Position numbers and translations under genes: made by a program. The notes under the pieces are model-generated. The model had not been told where the DNA came from. It worked only from the letters and a program-made list of their open reading frames with translations, and made no database searches. A stretch of 64,000 bases of DNA from Myxococcales bacterium (GTDB taxonomy: Bacteria; Myxococcota; Myxococcia; Myxococcales; JAKAPL01): the NCBI GenBank assembly GCA_021783235.1, contig JAJXUD010000003.1, positions 1 through 64,000 of the forward strand. The letters run 5' to 3'. Every line of letters starts with the position of its first letter. Position 1 is the first letter of the stretch. Below are positions 55,875 to 64,000 of the stretch, one piece after another.

Positions 55875-56956
55875 CGAGCCCATCGCCTCCCCCACCGGGC
55901 TCGCAGCTCACGCAGATCTGGAGCCGCTCGATCGAGCCGTCGACGGCGATCGGCCTCGATGCCGAAGGGCGGATCCTCTCCGTCTCCTCGTCGGGCACCC
56001 TTCGGACGTACGACCCGGATTCGGGCGCGCTCCTCGCCAAGGGCCCGGCCCCCTTCGACGCTCTTCCGCAGTACTCGCCCACCGGCGACGCCATCGTGAT
56101 CTCGGGGGGCCAGGGATCGCCGACCGTCCACCACCGCCGTTGCGGGACCGGCCATTGGACTGACCTACCGATCACGGATGCGGCCTGCGGGTGGTCGGCC
56201 GGCTGCCAGGGATCCATCTCCTCGGATGGCGGTCGCCTGGCGGTCGCCGCATTCGACAGGATCGTCATCGTGGACCTCGGGACCGACGGGGTTGACCGCG
56301 AACTCGTGAGCAGCTCCTGGCCGATCGGTGCGGTCGCATGGGGCTTCGACGGGCGGCTGTTCGCCCTGATCAGCAGCCACGGCGCAGACCAAGTCTTTGC
56401 CGGCCATCCGCTGACCCTTCCCATCGAGCCCGCGGTGACGCTGGTGTCCCTCGATCCGGACTTCAACCTCCAGTGGGCCAGCTCCATGGTCGGCGTCTGG
56501 TTCTCGCCCTTATGGTGGCCAGGAGCCTCCATTCAACCGATCTTCGATGGCTCAATCATCGCTGCGGGGGGCGTCGAGGGGTCGGGCACCTGGGGCTCGA
56601 CCCCCGTTGGTGCCCCGGTTCAGGTCGACAACTGGGGAATCAGGAACACCCTGATCGGCGGTTTCTTGATTGCCGCAGGTTCGAATGGCAGGCCGCTCTG
56701 GGGCAGCCTGAGCGGCGCTCTTGGAACGGGCTCAAATGGGGTGAGCCTCACGGTTGGACCACCATTTTACTACGACGACATCTCGGCGCTCGGATCGGAT
56801 GGCGCCCCATTGGGTGACAGCGTGTCGCTTCCGTTCAAGGCCCTGGGCGGAGCGGCCGCTTTGTTCACCCCCACCGGGCGCGTCTATTTCGAGGCTGTCA
56901 CAGTTGACGGAACTGACAGGCCGGCATTGCTGACCGCCTTTCAGCTAGAACGGTGA
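55736..56956 (+). CDS. propeller-like lipoprotein, paralogue A
   Basis: 406 residues from the ATG at 55736. Lipobox VSLLLAAC, then a Pro/Glu-rich segment (PPPETPEIPSELPEQCPPPP). The mature part looks like a beta propeller: repeated short strands such as DAEGRILSVSSSGTLRTYDPDSG, ISSDGGRLAVAAFDRIVIVDL and LVSLDPDFNLQWAS. RRCGTGHW with other cysteines suggests disulfides. It shares its start, signal and several motifs (HHRRCGT, SSDG) with paralogue B at 58418 but is otherwise diverged. It is unusually rich in A/T for this window towards the 3' end, hinting at a transferred or relaxed gene. Confidence 0.7.
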   Translation: MRTHSSLAVSLLLAACGRSVVYEPLPPPETPEIPSELPEQCPPPPPPSPSPPPPGSQLTQIWSRSIEPSTAIGLDAEGRILSVSSSGTLRTYDPDSGALLAKGPAPFDALPQYSPTGDAIVISGGQGSPTVHHRRCGTGHWTDLPITDAACGWSAGCQGSISSDGGRLAVAAFDRIVIVDLGTDGVDRELVSSSWPIGAVAWGFDGRLFALISSHGADQVFAGHPLTLPIEPAVTLVSLDPDFNLQWASSMVGVWFSPLWWPGASIQPIFDGSIIAAGGVEGSGTWGSTPVGAPVQVDNWGIRNTLIGGFLIAAGSNGRPLWGSLSGALGTGSNGVSLTVGPPFYYDDISALGSDGAPLGDSVSLPFKALGGAAALFTPTGRVYFEAVTVDGTDRPALLTAFQLER

Positions 56957-57016
56957 ACTCGAGAAGTTGCGAATGCAGGTTCCCATGGCGGCGCAGGGCT
57001 TGAGCAAGCGCAGCCT

Positions 57017-57330
57017 ATGGACGAAGTCGATCGGGGGGCCTTCGTCGAGAGATCGTTCTGTCCGAGAGGCGCGATCCCGAGCCACCTCGCGGACCCGGGC
57101 AGCGACCACGGCGCCTTCGTGGACGACTTCGCGCGGGTGGCGCCGGGGCAGCCGAGCGCATCGGGCCGGGGAACGTGCTCCACTTCTCGCGCAACCTCGC
57201 GGTGCCGCGGGTGGAGCTGCTCTCGGCGCACGCCTTCCGCGACTCGCCGCCGGGCGACGACGTGCTCGCGATGCGGGTGGGCGAGGGCGAGGCGCTGCGC
57301 GCGGCGCGGCGGCTCATCGAGCGGGTGGGA
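57017..57330 (+). pseudogene. remnant of an unrecognised gene, probably frameshifted
   Basis: Codon-position composition is gene-like first in the frame starting at 57017 (SHLADPGSDHGAFVDDFA), then from about 57160 in the next frame (IGPGNVLHFSRNLAVPRVEL, then DDVLAMRVGEGEALRAARRL). The switch without a stop suggests a lost base in an old coding sequence. It then runs into the tandem repeat. I do not recognise the family. It lies inside the extra DNA upstream of paralogue B. Confidence 0.4.
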
Positions 57331-58070
57331 GAGCCGACACGGCTGCGAGCGCTGCCGCTCCTACTCGTGCCGCTGCCGACACGGCTGCGAGCGCTGCCGC
57401 TTCTGGTCGTGCCGCTGCCGCCACGGCTGCGAGCGCTGCCGCTTCTGGTCGTATCACTGCCGATACGGCTGCAAGCGCTGCTGCTCCTACTCGTGTCGCC
57501 GCCGCCACGGCTGCGAGCGCTGCCGCTTCTACTCGCGTCGCTGCCGGCACGGCTGCAAGCGCTGCCGCTTCTGGTCGTAGCACTGCCGATACGGCTGCAA
57601 GCGCTGCCGCTCCTACTCGTGTCGCCGCCGCCACGGCTGCGAGCGCTGCCGCTTCTGGTCGTATCACTGCCGATACGGCTGCAAGCGCTGCCGCTCCTAC
57701 TCGTGTCGCCGCCGCCACGGCTGCAAGCGCTGCCGCTTCTACTCATGTCGCTGCCGCCACGGCTGCAAGCGCTGCCGCTTCTGGTCGTAGCACTGCCGAT
57801 ACGGCTGCAAGCGCTGCCGCTCCTACTCGTGTCGCCGCCGCCACGGCTGCGAGCGCTGCCGCTCCTACTCGTGCCGCTGCCGACACGGCTGCGAGCGCTG
57901 TCGCTCCTACTCGTGTCGCTGCCGATACGTCTGCGAGCGCTGCCGCTCCTGCTCGTGTCGCTGCCGATACGTCTGCGAGCGCTGCCGCTCCTGCTTGTAT
58001 CGCTGCCGACACGGCTGCGAGCGCTGCCGCTTCTACTCGTGTCGCTGCCGATACGTCCGCGAGCGCTGCC
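57331..58070. repeat. 42-bp minisatellite, about 17.5 copies
   Basis: Imperfect head-to-tail copies of a 42-base unit, each containing GGCTGCGAGCGCTGCCG or a close variant. Because the period is divisible by 3 and stops are rare, long open frames occur on both strands; one forward frame reads ADTAASAAAPTRVA units and another LRALPLLLVPLP units. None has a credible start and signal, so I treat it as a non-coding or uncertain repeat. Confidence 0.85.
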
Positions 58071-58152
58071 GAGCTCTCGGAGGAGGCCGCCGCTCGCGCG
58101 CAGGGCGGCGCTGCTTGCGCTCGTGCCGCCGCCGCGCTCGCGGCCTCCTCCG

Positions 58153-58350
58153 CTGATCGGCGGAGTCGCGCGGCCGATCGGTCGAGTGGGGCTGCTGATC
58201 CGCCGAGTCGCGCGGCTAATCGGTCGAGTGGGGCCGCTGATCGGCGGAGTCGCGCGGCTGATCGGTCGGGTGGGGCCGCTGATCGGTGGAGTCACGCGGC
58301 TGATCGGCCGAGTGAGGCCGCTGATCGGCGGAGTCACGCGGCTGATCGGC
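58153..58350. repeat. 21-bp tandem repeat, about nine copies
   Basis: Alternating 21-base half-units CTGATCGGCGGAGTCGCGCG(G) and CTGATCGGTCGAGTGGGGCC(G) make a 42-base higher-order period, the same length as in the array 80 bases to the left. It ends six bases before the block shared by the two paralogous lipoprotein genes. Confidence 0.85.
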
Positions 58351-58355
58351 CGCCC

Positions 58356-58556
58356 GCGCCTCGGTGGTGGGACTTGCCGAGGGCCTTCTCGGCCTCCAGC
58401 TTTCGGGCACGCCCACCATGCGCACGCGTTTCTGCCTCGCGGTGTCGCTCCTCCTCGCCGCCTGCGGCCGGTCGGTGGTCTACGAGCCACTCCCTCCGCC
58501 GGAGACGCCGGAGATTCCCTCCGAATTGCCCGAGCAGTGTCCGCCCCCGCCGCCCC
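58356..58556 (+). repeat. 200-bp near-identical block, second paralogue copy
   Basis: Copy of 55674-55874. In this copy the upstream matching stretch (56964-57020) is separated by about 1335 bases of repeats and gene remnant, instead of 37 bases as in the first copy. Confidence 0.9.
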
Positions 58557-59710
58557 ATCCGCCGTCGTCGCCTCTGTCGCCTACCTGGCAGCCCAGCAGC
58601 GGCTCGACGATAGGAAAGATTTGGGAGCGCGCGCTCGATGCCCTTCCGGACGACCTCGGGCTCGACGCAGAGGGCGACGTGCTCGCCTATTTCACACCCG
58701 GGGGCGGGAACCAAGCTGCGAGAAAAGCGCGATCGATCGTCGAGACCCTCGATCGATTGAGCGGCCGGATCCTCTCTTCTGCGCCGGCGCCCTTTGGTGC
58801 GCTGCCGCAGTTCGGCCCGAACGGTGACGAGGTGGTGTTGGAAACGAGTGCCGACGGGGGCTTTTCCGGGCCGGCCGTCCTGCATCACCGACGCTGTGGA
58901 ACTCACGGTTGGGTCGACATCGATGTTCCCGGCGGAGGTTGCCTGGTCTCGGGATGCCGCACCTCGTTCTCATCAGATGGGGCGCGCCTTCTGATTGGCG
59001 AGGACGAACTGGTCACGATTGTCGATCTGACGAATGACGAGATCCTCGCCGACCTTGGGTCTCCTCCCCTTCAAGCGGCTGCCTGGGACGGTCGCGGAGG
59101 CGTGCTACTACTGCTCGCTCCCTGGGGACCCGAATCCTTCGCGGGGTCGGTGATAGGGGGCGCGGCCGGCTATTCACTCGTGCTGGTCGATCTCGATCCG
59201 ACCCTTCAGTTCAGCTGGTCGATGACGGTGGCTGGAGTTGCTTCGGCCTGGGGGGCCTTCGTGGGTGAGAACTTCATCCAAGCGACTTGGGACGGGACCG
59301 TTCTCCTCCACTCGTCGATCACCGGTCAAGGGCGCTGGGGAGCGATGGAGGTGGGCCTTGCTCGTCCTCCCGGCTGCACCTGCGATGCGCCGGGGGACGG
59401 CTTCCTGGGCGCCGCATCAATCGATGGCTCGCCGACCTGGGCGTTGGACGACGCGAGGGACGACGCCTTGTTCTCCACGGTTGGGAGCGAAGGAATCATC
59501 TTTCGCCTCGTAGACCGTTGGGCCTCGCCCACCCTGGAGGTCATCCGCGACGACGGCTCGGTGCTCGCAAAGGCGGCTCTCCCAAGGGAGCGGATTGGTC
59601 TGCCGCCCCTCGCGGATCGCGGTGGCGTGCTCGTCTTGGCAGCCGGGGGCCAGACGCCATCGGAGTCTCCGCTCTTGGCCGCATATCAACTCCTGCCGTC
59701 TGCTCAGTGA
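58418..59710 (+). CDS. propeller-like lipoprotein, paralogue B
   Basis: 430 residues from the ATG at 58418. Its signal, lipobox and proline-rich stretch are nearly identical to paralogue A, while the mature part is related but diverged: LDAEGDVLAYFTPGGG, HHRRCGTHGWVDI, FSSDGARLLIGEDELVTIVDL and SLVLVDLDPTLQFSWS correspond in order to strands of paralogue A. It probably folds as the same beta propeller at the cell surface. The immediate upstream DNA, where regulation would lie, contains the 21-bp array. The 110 bases after it (59711-59820) hold no gene. Confidence 0.7.
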   Translation: MRTRFCLAVSLLLAACGRSVVYEPLPPPETPEIPSELPEQCPPPPPHPPSSPLSPTWQPSSGSTIGKIWERALDALPDDLGLDAEGDVLAYFTPGGGNQAARKARSIVETLDRLSGRILSSAPAPFGALPQFGPNGDEVVLETSADGGFSGPAVLHHRRCGTHGWVDIDVPGGGCLVSGCRTSFSSDGARLLIGEDELVTIVDLTNDEILADLGSPPLQAAAWDGRGGVLLLLAPWGPESFAGSVIGGAAGYSLVLVDLDPTLQFSWSMTVAGVASAWGAFVGENFIQATWDGTVLLHSSITGQGRWGAMEVGLARPPGCTCDAPGDGFLGAASIDGSPTWALDDARDDALFSTVGSEGIIFRLVDRWASPTLEVIRDDGSVLAKAALPRERIGLPPLADRGGVLVLAAGGQTPSESPLLAAYQLLPSAQ

Positions 59711-59820
59711 AATTTGCGGGCGCATTTTCGTTCAGCGGCGCAAGGAAGCAGCACTCGGAGGTTGTCCTGGAAGTCGATGATGGCTCGTCCTCCTTGCTGA
59801 AAACCAAGCCGCTCCGGCCA

Positions 59821-60804
59821 TCAGCGGAGCGGCCGATCCGGCGGCCGGAGCGGCGTGGGGCCGCTTTGGGAGACTTGGGGGTCGAAGAGCACTGCGCCGA
59901 AGCCGTGCATGCCGCGATCGTCGAACACGTCCAGACGATAGAGCCCTCGCCCCGGTGGCCTCAGTTCGAGGAGGGCGCCATGGCCGAGGCTCGTCCATCG
60001 CTGCTTTCCATTGCCGCCCTCGGCACCGAGCGGCTCGAAGGACCAGAGAAAGCTCACCAGCTTGGACGGGACGTCCCCGGCCGGTGAGGGTGGATGGAGG
60101 CTCCTCGTCCCGTCGAGGAGGAGGTCGTTCCCGGCGCGGGTCACCGTCACCCTCGCTACGGGACGCGCGAGGAAGGATTCACGAATCGCGTGCAGATCCA
60201 TCGACGCCCACCGTCGATCGGTCAGCGAGATCCGGCCCTCGAGCCGAAGATCGCCGCGCGCGCGGTCGATGGACCCGAGCAGGGGCGAGTCCGTTGGAGC
60301 GGGCGGGAAGTGGCCGGGCAGATCGAAGAGGTCCGTCGTCGCGCCGCTCCCGGCTCCGGTCGAGCCCCCATGGCGCACGACGCCCTCCGCGAAGACCCGT
60401 AGGGCGCCGGCGGCGATGGCGACGGTTCCGTCGTCGCGGACGAAGGCCGCCGCGCCGTCGGTTGCCAGGTGGACGACTTGAAGGTCGAGTGTGCCGTCGG
60501 GCGAGCAGGCGGCCGGGACCGGCCCGGTGATCGCGTCGAAATCGCGTGGAACCGCCGGCCCCCCACGAAACGCCACGCGGGCCCGAGCACGCCTCCCGCC
60601 TGGCTCGAACTCGAGGTGAACGATGCCACGGACAGGCGTCATGCACACTCGATCCCCGAGGTGTACCCGAGCCATCGAATCCCCTTGCAGGACGTAGGCG
60701 TCGGGAGAGGCGGCAAGGGGTGCCCCCAGCCCCTCGAAGCGACTTCCGAGGGGACCGGCCAGCGCGCCGAGGCCGAGTGCGACCGCGAAGAGCTCGGGCT
60801 TCAC
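59821..60804 (-). CDS. secreted protein, function unknown
   Basis: 327 residues from a GTG at 60804 that overlaps the upstream stop by 4 bases (GTGA). Signal-like start MKPELFAVALGLGALAG. The rest is beta-rich with no recognised catalytic motif. The C-terminal part, with SKLVSFLWSFEPLGAEGG and GLYRLDVFDDRGMHG, resembles a PKD-like domain (FxWxF...YxLxVxDxxG pattern). It is coupled to the small lipoprotein gene upstream and probably exported. Confidence 0.6.
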   Translation of the reverse strand: MKPELFAVALGLGALAGPLGSRFEGLGAPLAASPDAYVLQGDSMARVHLGDRVCMTPVRGIVHLEFEPGGRRARARVAFRGGPAVPRDFDAITGPVPAACSPDGTLDLQVVHLATDGAAAFVRDDGTVAIAAGALRVFAEGVVRHGGSTGAGSGATTDLFDLPGHFPPAPTDSPLLGSIDRARGDLRLEGRISLTDRRWASMDLHAIRESFLARPVARVTVTRAGNDLLLDGTRSLHPPSPAGDVPSKLVSFLWSFEPLGAEGGNGKQRWTSLGHGALLELRPPGRGLYRLDVFDDRGMHGFGAVLFDPQVSQSGPTPLRPPDRPLR

Positions 60805-61232
60805 TGGAGCGCAGCGCTGGGCAAGGCGGCCGGATCGCCCACGGTCCACGTGGCTCCACCGGCGCTCCTCATCGACCCGTCCTGGAGGCAGCGGAACCCG
60901 AGAACCCGGTCCGGCGCGCCGGGCAGCGGGAGCAGCAGATTCGCGCCTCGTGTGCGCCACCCCGCCGACGAAACTTTCCACACGAGGCGGCTAGCGTCAC
61001 CACTCGAGAGGAAGGCGCCCTCGACGAGTCGCCCGTTGGGCCCGAGCCAGCGGTAGCCTCGCGCCCGACAGGCCGGCGCCTCGCAGATCGAGTCGTGCGC
61101 ATGCGCGCAGACGGCCGCGCAAGATGTCGGCGTCGAGAGGTACAGGCCCGACGGACAACGCGGCCCCTGACACGCGAGCACGAGCGGAAGGAGAAACGAA
61201 AAGCGTCTCGAGCGGCACCTCCATCGATGCAC
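60801..61232 (-). CDS. small Cys-rich lipoprotein
   Basis: From the GTG at 61232 the product has 143 residues: basic start RWRCRSRRF, hydrophobic core and lipobox LLPLVLAC. It then has six or more cysteines (TSCAAVC, ICEAPAC) and a C-terminal beta-rich part. The frame is open much further upstream, but that part reads through DNA coding for other proteins. It is coupled by GTGA to the next gene. Function unknown. Confidence 0.5.
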   Translation of the reverse strand: MHRWRCRSRRFSFLLPLVLACQGPRCPSGLYLSTPTSCAAVCAHAHDSICEAPACRARGYRWLGPNGRLVEGAFLSSGDASRLVWKVSSAGWRTRGANLLLPLPGAPDRVLGFRCLQDGSMRSAGGATWTVGDPAALPSAALQ

Positions 61233-61480
61233 TCGATCGGCAGCGTGATCGAGAGGGCCGCATTCGAGCTCGGGCAGCGTTCCGGCGGCCGATCGTCGTG
61301 GGGAACGACCACGTCCGTGGTCGAGACCGCCAGGTTGCCGGCGTGATCCTGGGCCTGGAGCTCGATCGAATGGGTCCACCCCGTGCCGCTCCCTTCCCTC
61401 GCCGAAAGCACGCAGACGTCCGTCCCGTCGATCGAATGGGCCCCCTCGGGCTGCCCCACGTCGTCGACCTGCACGCTCTC
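61233..61480 (-). other. coding-like extension of the PKD lipoprotein beyond an in-frame TAG
   Basis: Directly after the TAG at 61483-61481 the same frame continues with plausible protein sequence: ESVQVDDVGQPEGAHSIDG, EGSGTGWTHSIELQAQDHAG, NLAVSTTDVVVPHDDRPPE, ALSITLPIECIDGG. The HSIELQAQDHAGNLAVSTTDVVV part has the pattern of a second Ig/PKD-like domain. This suggests the gene was once longer and was cut by a nonsense change. Confidence 0.5.
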
Positions 61481-61906
61481 CTACGGCGAAACCGTGACGG
61501 TGGAGCAGGAGATCGAGCCGGTCTGCCCCACCGAATCGGTGGCGGTGAGCGTCGCGACGAAGCTGCCGGCATCGGCGTAGGCGTGGGAGGTGAGGGCGCC
61601 CTGTCCCGAGGCGCCGTCGCCGAAGGTCCAGCTCCAGGCGACCACCTCGGCGCCGGGGGAGCCCTGCGAGCTCTGGCCGTCGAAGGTGACGGGCGTTCCG
61701 GCGCTGGTCTGGAGCGGGCTCACCTGGCAGACGGGCTCGACGAGGCTCTGGGCGACGCCGCCGTCGGGGAGGACGTAGCCCGTCCCGCCGTCGGCGAGGG
61801 TGACCGGCTGGGTGATCCCGGCGTCGCCGCCGGGGGCCTCGAGGGGCAGGACGAAGACGAAGCAGCCGGGGAGGAGGGCGACGGCGAGGAGGAGCGCGAG
61901 CCGCAT
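61481..61906 (-). CDS. PKD-domain lipoprotein, probably truncated by a nonsense codon
   Basis: 141 residues from the ATG at 61906: signal and lipobox LLAVALLPGC, then one PKD domain (SAGTPVTFDGQSS, VVAWSWTFGDGASG, LTSHAYADAGSFVATLTATD). PKD domains are extracellular Ig-like spacers. The TAG stop comes right after the final strand STVTVSP and the frame continues as coding-like sequence. Either the domain boundary is a true end or the gene is a recent pseudogene; the similarity of the continuation to a second domain favours truncation. Confidence 0.6.
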   Translation of the reverse strand: MRLALLLAVALLPGCFVFVLPLEAPGGDAGITQPVTLADGGTGYVLPDGGVAQSLVEPVCQVSPLQTSAGTPVTFDGQSSQGSPGAEVVAWSWTFGDGASGQGALTSHAYADAGSFVATLTATDSVGQTGSISCSTVTVSP

Positions 61907-62149
61907 GGCTTTGGAGTAGCAGCAAGGGGGGACGGGGTGCAACCGCCCGTTCGCTGCGCTGGCACCGGGGTGGCAGGGGCCGCGACTGCCGACCGCGATG
62001 GCCGACGCCTTCTTCGACGGATCGCCGCTCTCGCTCACCGGGTGGCCCCCCCCCGAGCGAGCCTACCGGCCCTCCGAGGGCGGCCACGAGCTCTCCGAGC
62101 GCGGACGGGACCTCTTCCCAGTCGTCCGAGCGCTTCGGCGAGCGAAGAG

Positions 62150-62520
62150 GGGCCATTCCCTCGAAGACGACGAGCTCTCCCTCGGAGGAAGAGTGCTTTG
62201 CCTCGAAGGGAACGACCATTTCCTCCGAGGAAAAGTGCTTTGCCTCGGAGGGAACGACCATTTCCTCCGAGGAAAAGTGCTTTGCCTCGGAGGGAACGAC
62301 CATTCCCTCGGAGGAAAAGTGCTTTGCCTCGAAGGGAACGACCATTTCCTCGGAGGAAAAGTGCTTTGCCTCGGAGGGAACGACCATTTCCTCCGAGGAA
62401 AAGTGCTTTGCCTCGGAGGGAACGACCATTTCCTCGGAGGGAAAGTGCTTTGCCTCGGAGGGAACGACCATTCCCTCGAAGGAAAAGTGCTTTGCCTCGG
62501 AGGGAATGGTCGATGGGGAC
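62150..62520. repeat. 42-bp hairpin-forming tandem repeat, eight copies
   Basis: The core GTGCTTT recurs at 62193, 62235, 62277, 62319, 62361, 62403, 62445 and 62487, exactly 42 bases apart. In several units CCTCCGAGG and CCTCGGAGG flank a 12-base loop (perfect 9-bp stem), and GGAGGGAA pairs with TTCCCTCC or TTTCCTCC around CGACCA. Minus-strand units read MVVPSEAKHFSSEE, but no credible gene start or signal is present. The rest of the gap 61907-62813 holds no gene that I can support. Confidence 0.88.
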
Positions 62521-62750
62521 GAAGGAGAGCGCTTCGTCTCCGAGGGAGAGGAGGGCCGCGTCGCCCCCGCTGTCACGGATCTCGACCCTCTGACCCATCT
62601 ACAGAAGCAGAGGGCAGGAGAGGCCCGCGGGCGGTCCGGTGGGGAGGGTAGGGAAGCGCGAGCGACCGATCCGAACCGCGGGGGGCTCGAAAGCGAATGC
62701 TCCGCCCGGCGGCGGTCGGGAGGCCGCCCTGGCGCCTGGGCAGCTTTCCG

Positions 62751-62780
62751 TTGACACGGGGGCCCGCCGGACGGAAGTTA
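62751..62780 (+). promoter_or_regulatory. possible promoter of acnA
   Basis: TTGACA (62751-62756) is a consensus -35. The best -10 at 18 bases is AAGTTA (62775-62780), which is poor. It lies 34 bases before the ATG at 62814, a reasonable distance. Confidence 0.35.
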
Positions 62781-62813
62781 CCCGGCCGATCGCACCCCCG
62801 GGAGACGCGTTCC

Positions 62814-64000
<1,187 letters not shown>

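Noticed and set aside
57331-58350. Possible CRISPR array
   Set aside because: Units are directly adjacent with no unique spacers, and no cas genes are nearby.
57175-58827. Leu/Pro-rich or Ala/Thr/Ser-rich repeat protein across the 42-bp array
   Set aside because: Several frames are open on both strands only because the period is a multiple of three; no frame has a convincing start, export signal or consistent third-base bias through the array.
61481-61483. TAG as pyrrolysine or programmed readthrough
   Set aside because: No pyl genes or readthrough context are visible; a nonsense change is simpler.
60801-62576. Long minus-strand frame joining the hairpin repeat to the small lipoprotein
   Set aside because: Its middle lies out of frame over the PKD lipoprotein; only the last 143 codons have a lipobox and plausible composition.

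Overview
The window is very GC-rich (roughly 70 percent by eye), densely coding, with heavy use of GTG and TTG starts and of C/G at third codon positions. A MYXO-CTERM-like C-terminus (end of the 13119-15755 product), a GYF-domain/AgmX-like protein, many lipoproteins with low-complexity linkers, a lid-less Hsp70 paralogue and a TatT-type TRAP locus point to a Myxococcota (former Deltaproteobacteria) chromosome. 2-oxoacid:ferredoxin oxidoreductase beside aconitase and cytochrome c maturation genes suggests a flexible aerobic/anaerobic metabolism. No tRNA, rRNA, CRISPR array, phage or insertion sequence was recognised.

Layout. 1-5.1 kb: the end of an AddB-like Fe-S nuclease, an AddA-like helicase-nuclease (4-bp overlap) and D-aminoacyl-tRNA deacylase. 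5.2-9.8 kb: a PEGA-domain protein, a small membrane protein and a dimethylformamidase-like/NHL fusion lipoprotein. 9.8-13 kb: a membrane metallophosphoesterase divergent from a stand-alone APS kinase, then larE and a small membrane protein. 13.1-16.3 kb: a large MYXO-CTERM surface lipoprotein and a translationally coupled outer-membrane-like protein. 16.3-31.2 kb is mostly housekeeping: truA, a GYF protein, clpX, a YXWGXW/Gly-rich repeat protein, dnaK-like, prkA, a protease lipoprotein, dCMP deaminase, a response regulator, two TPR lipoproteins and a deoxynucleoside kinase. 31.4-34.3 kb: a GH5 cellulase lipoprotein, a hemolysin III family protein and ribA.

34.3-40.4 kb is a rearranged TRAP transporter locus. 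tatT-dctP-outer membrane protein run leftward and a fused dctQM runs rightward. To the left lie a chimeric, internally deleted copy of the omp/dctP region and a DinJ/YafQ toxin-antitoxin pair between two diverged direct repeats. 40.4-46.2 kb: two paralogous orphan histidine kinases with matching promoters, and a P-type cation ATPase. 46.2-55.2 kb: a Cys-rich repeat lipoprotein, a CcsA-type haem-handling protein, three tandem LuxR-type regulators sharing an unrecognised N-terminal domain, and korAB.

55.3-62.8 kb is accessory. It holds two paralogous lipoprotein genes with near-identical 5' ends, the second carrying about 1.3 kb of extra DNA with a gene remnant and two minisatellites. It also holds a leftward lipoprotein cluster including a PKD lipoprotein apparently cut by an in-frame TAG, and a 42-bp hairpin-forming tandem repeat. 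From 62.8 kb acnA begins and runs off the end.

Several promoters can be read as TTGnnn-N17/18-TAnnnn. Several sit so close to the start codon that the transcripts would be leaderless or nearly so.
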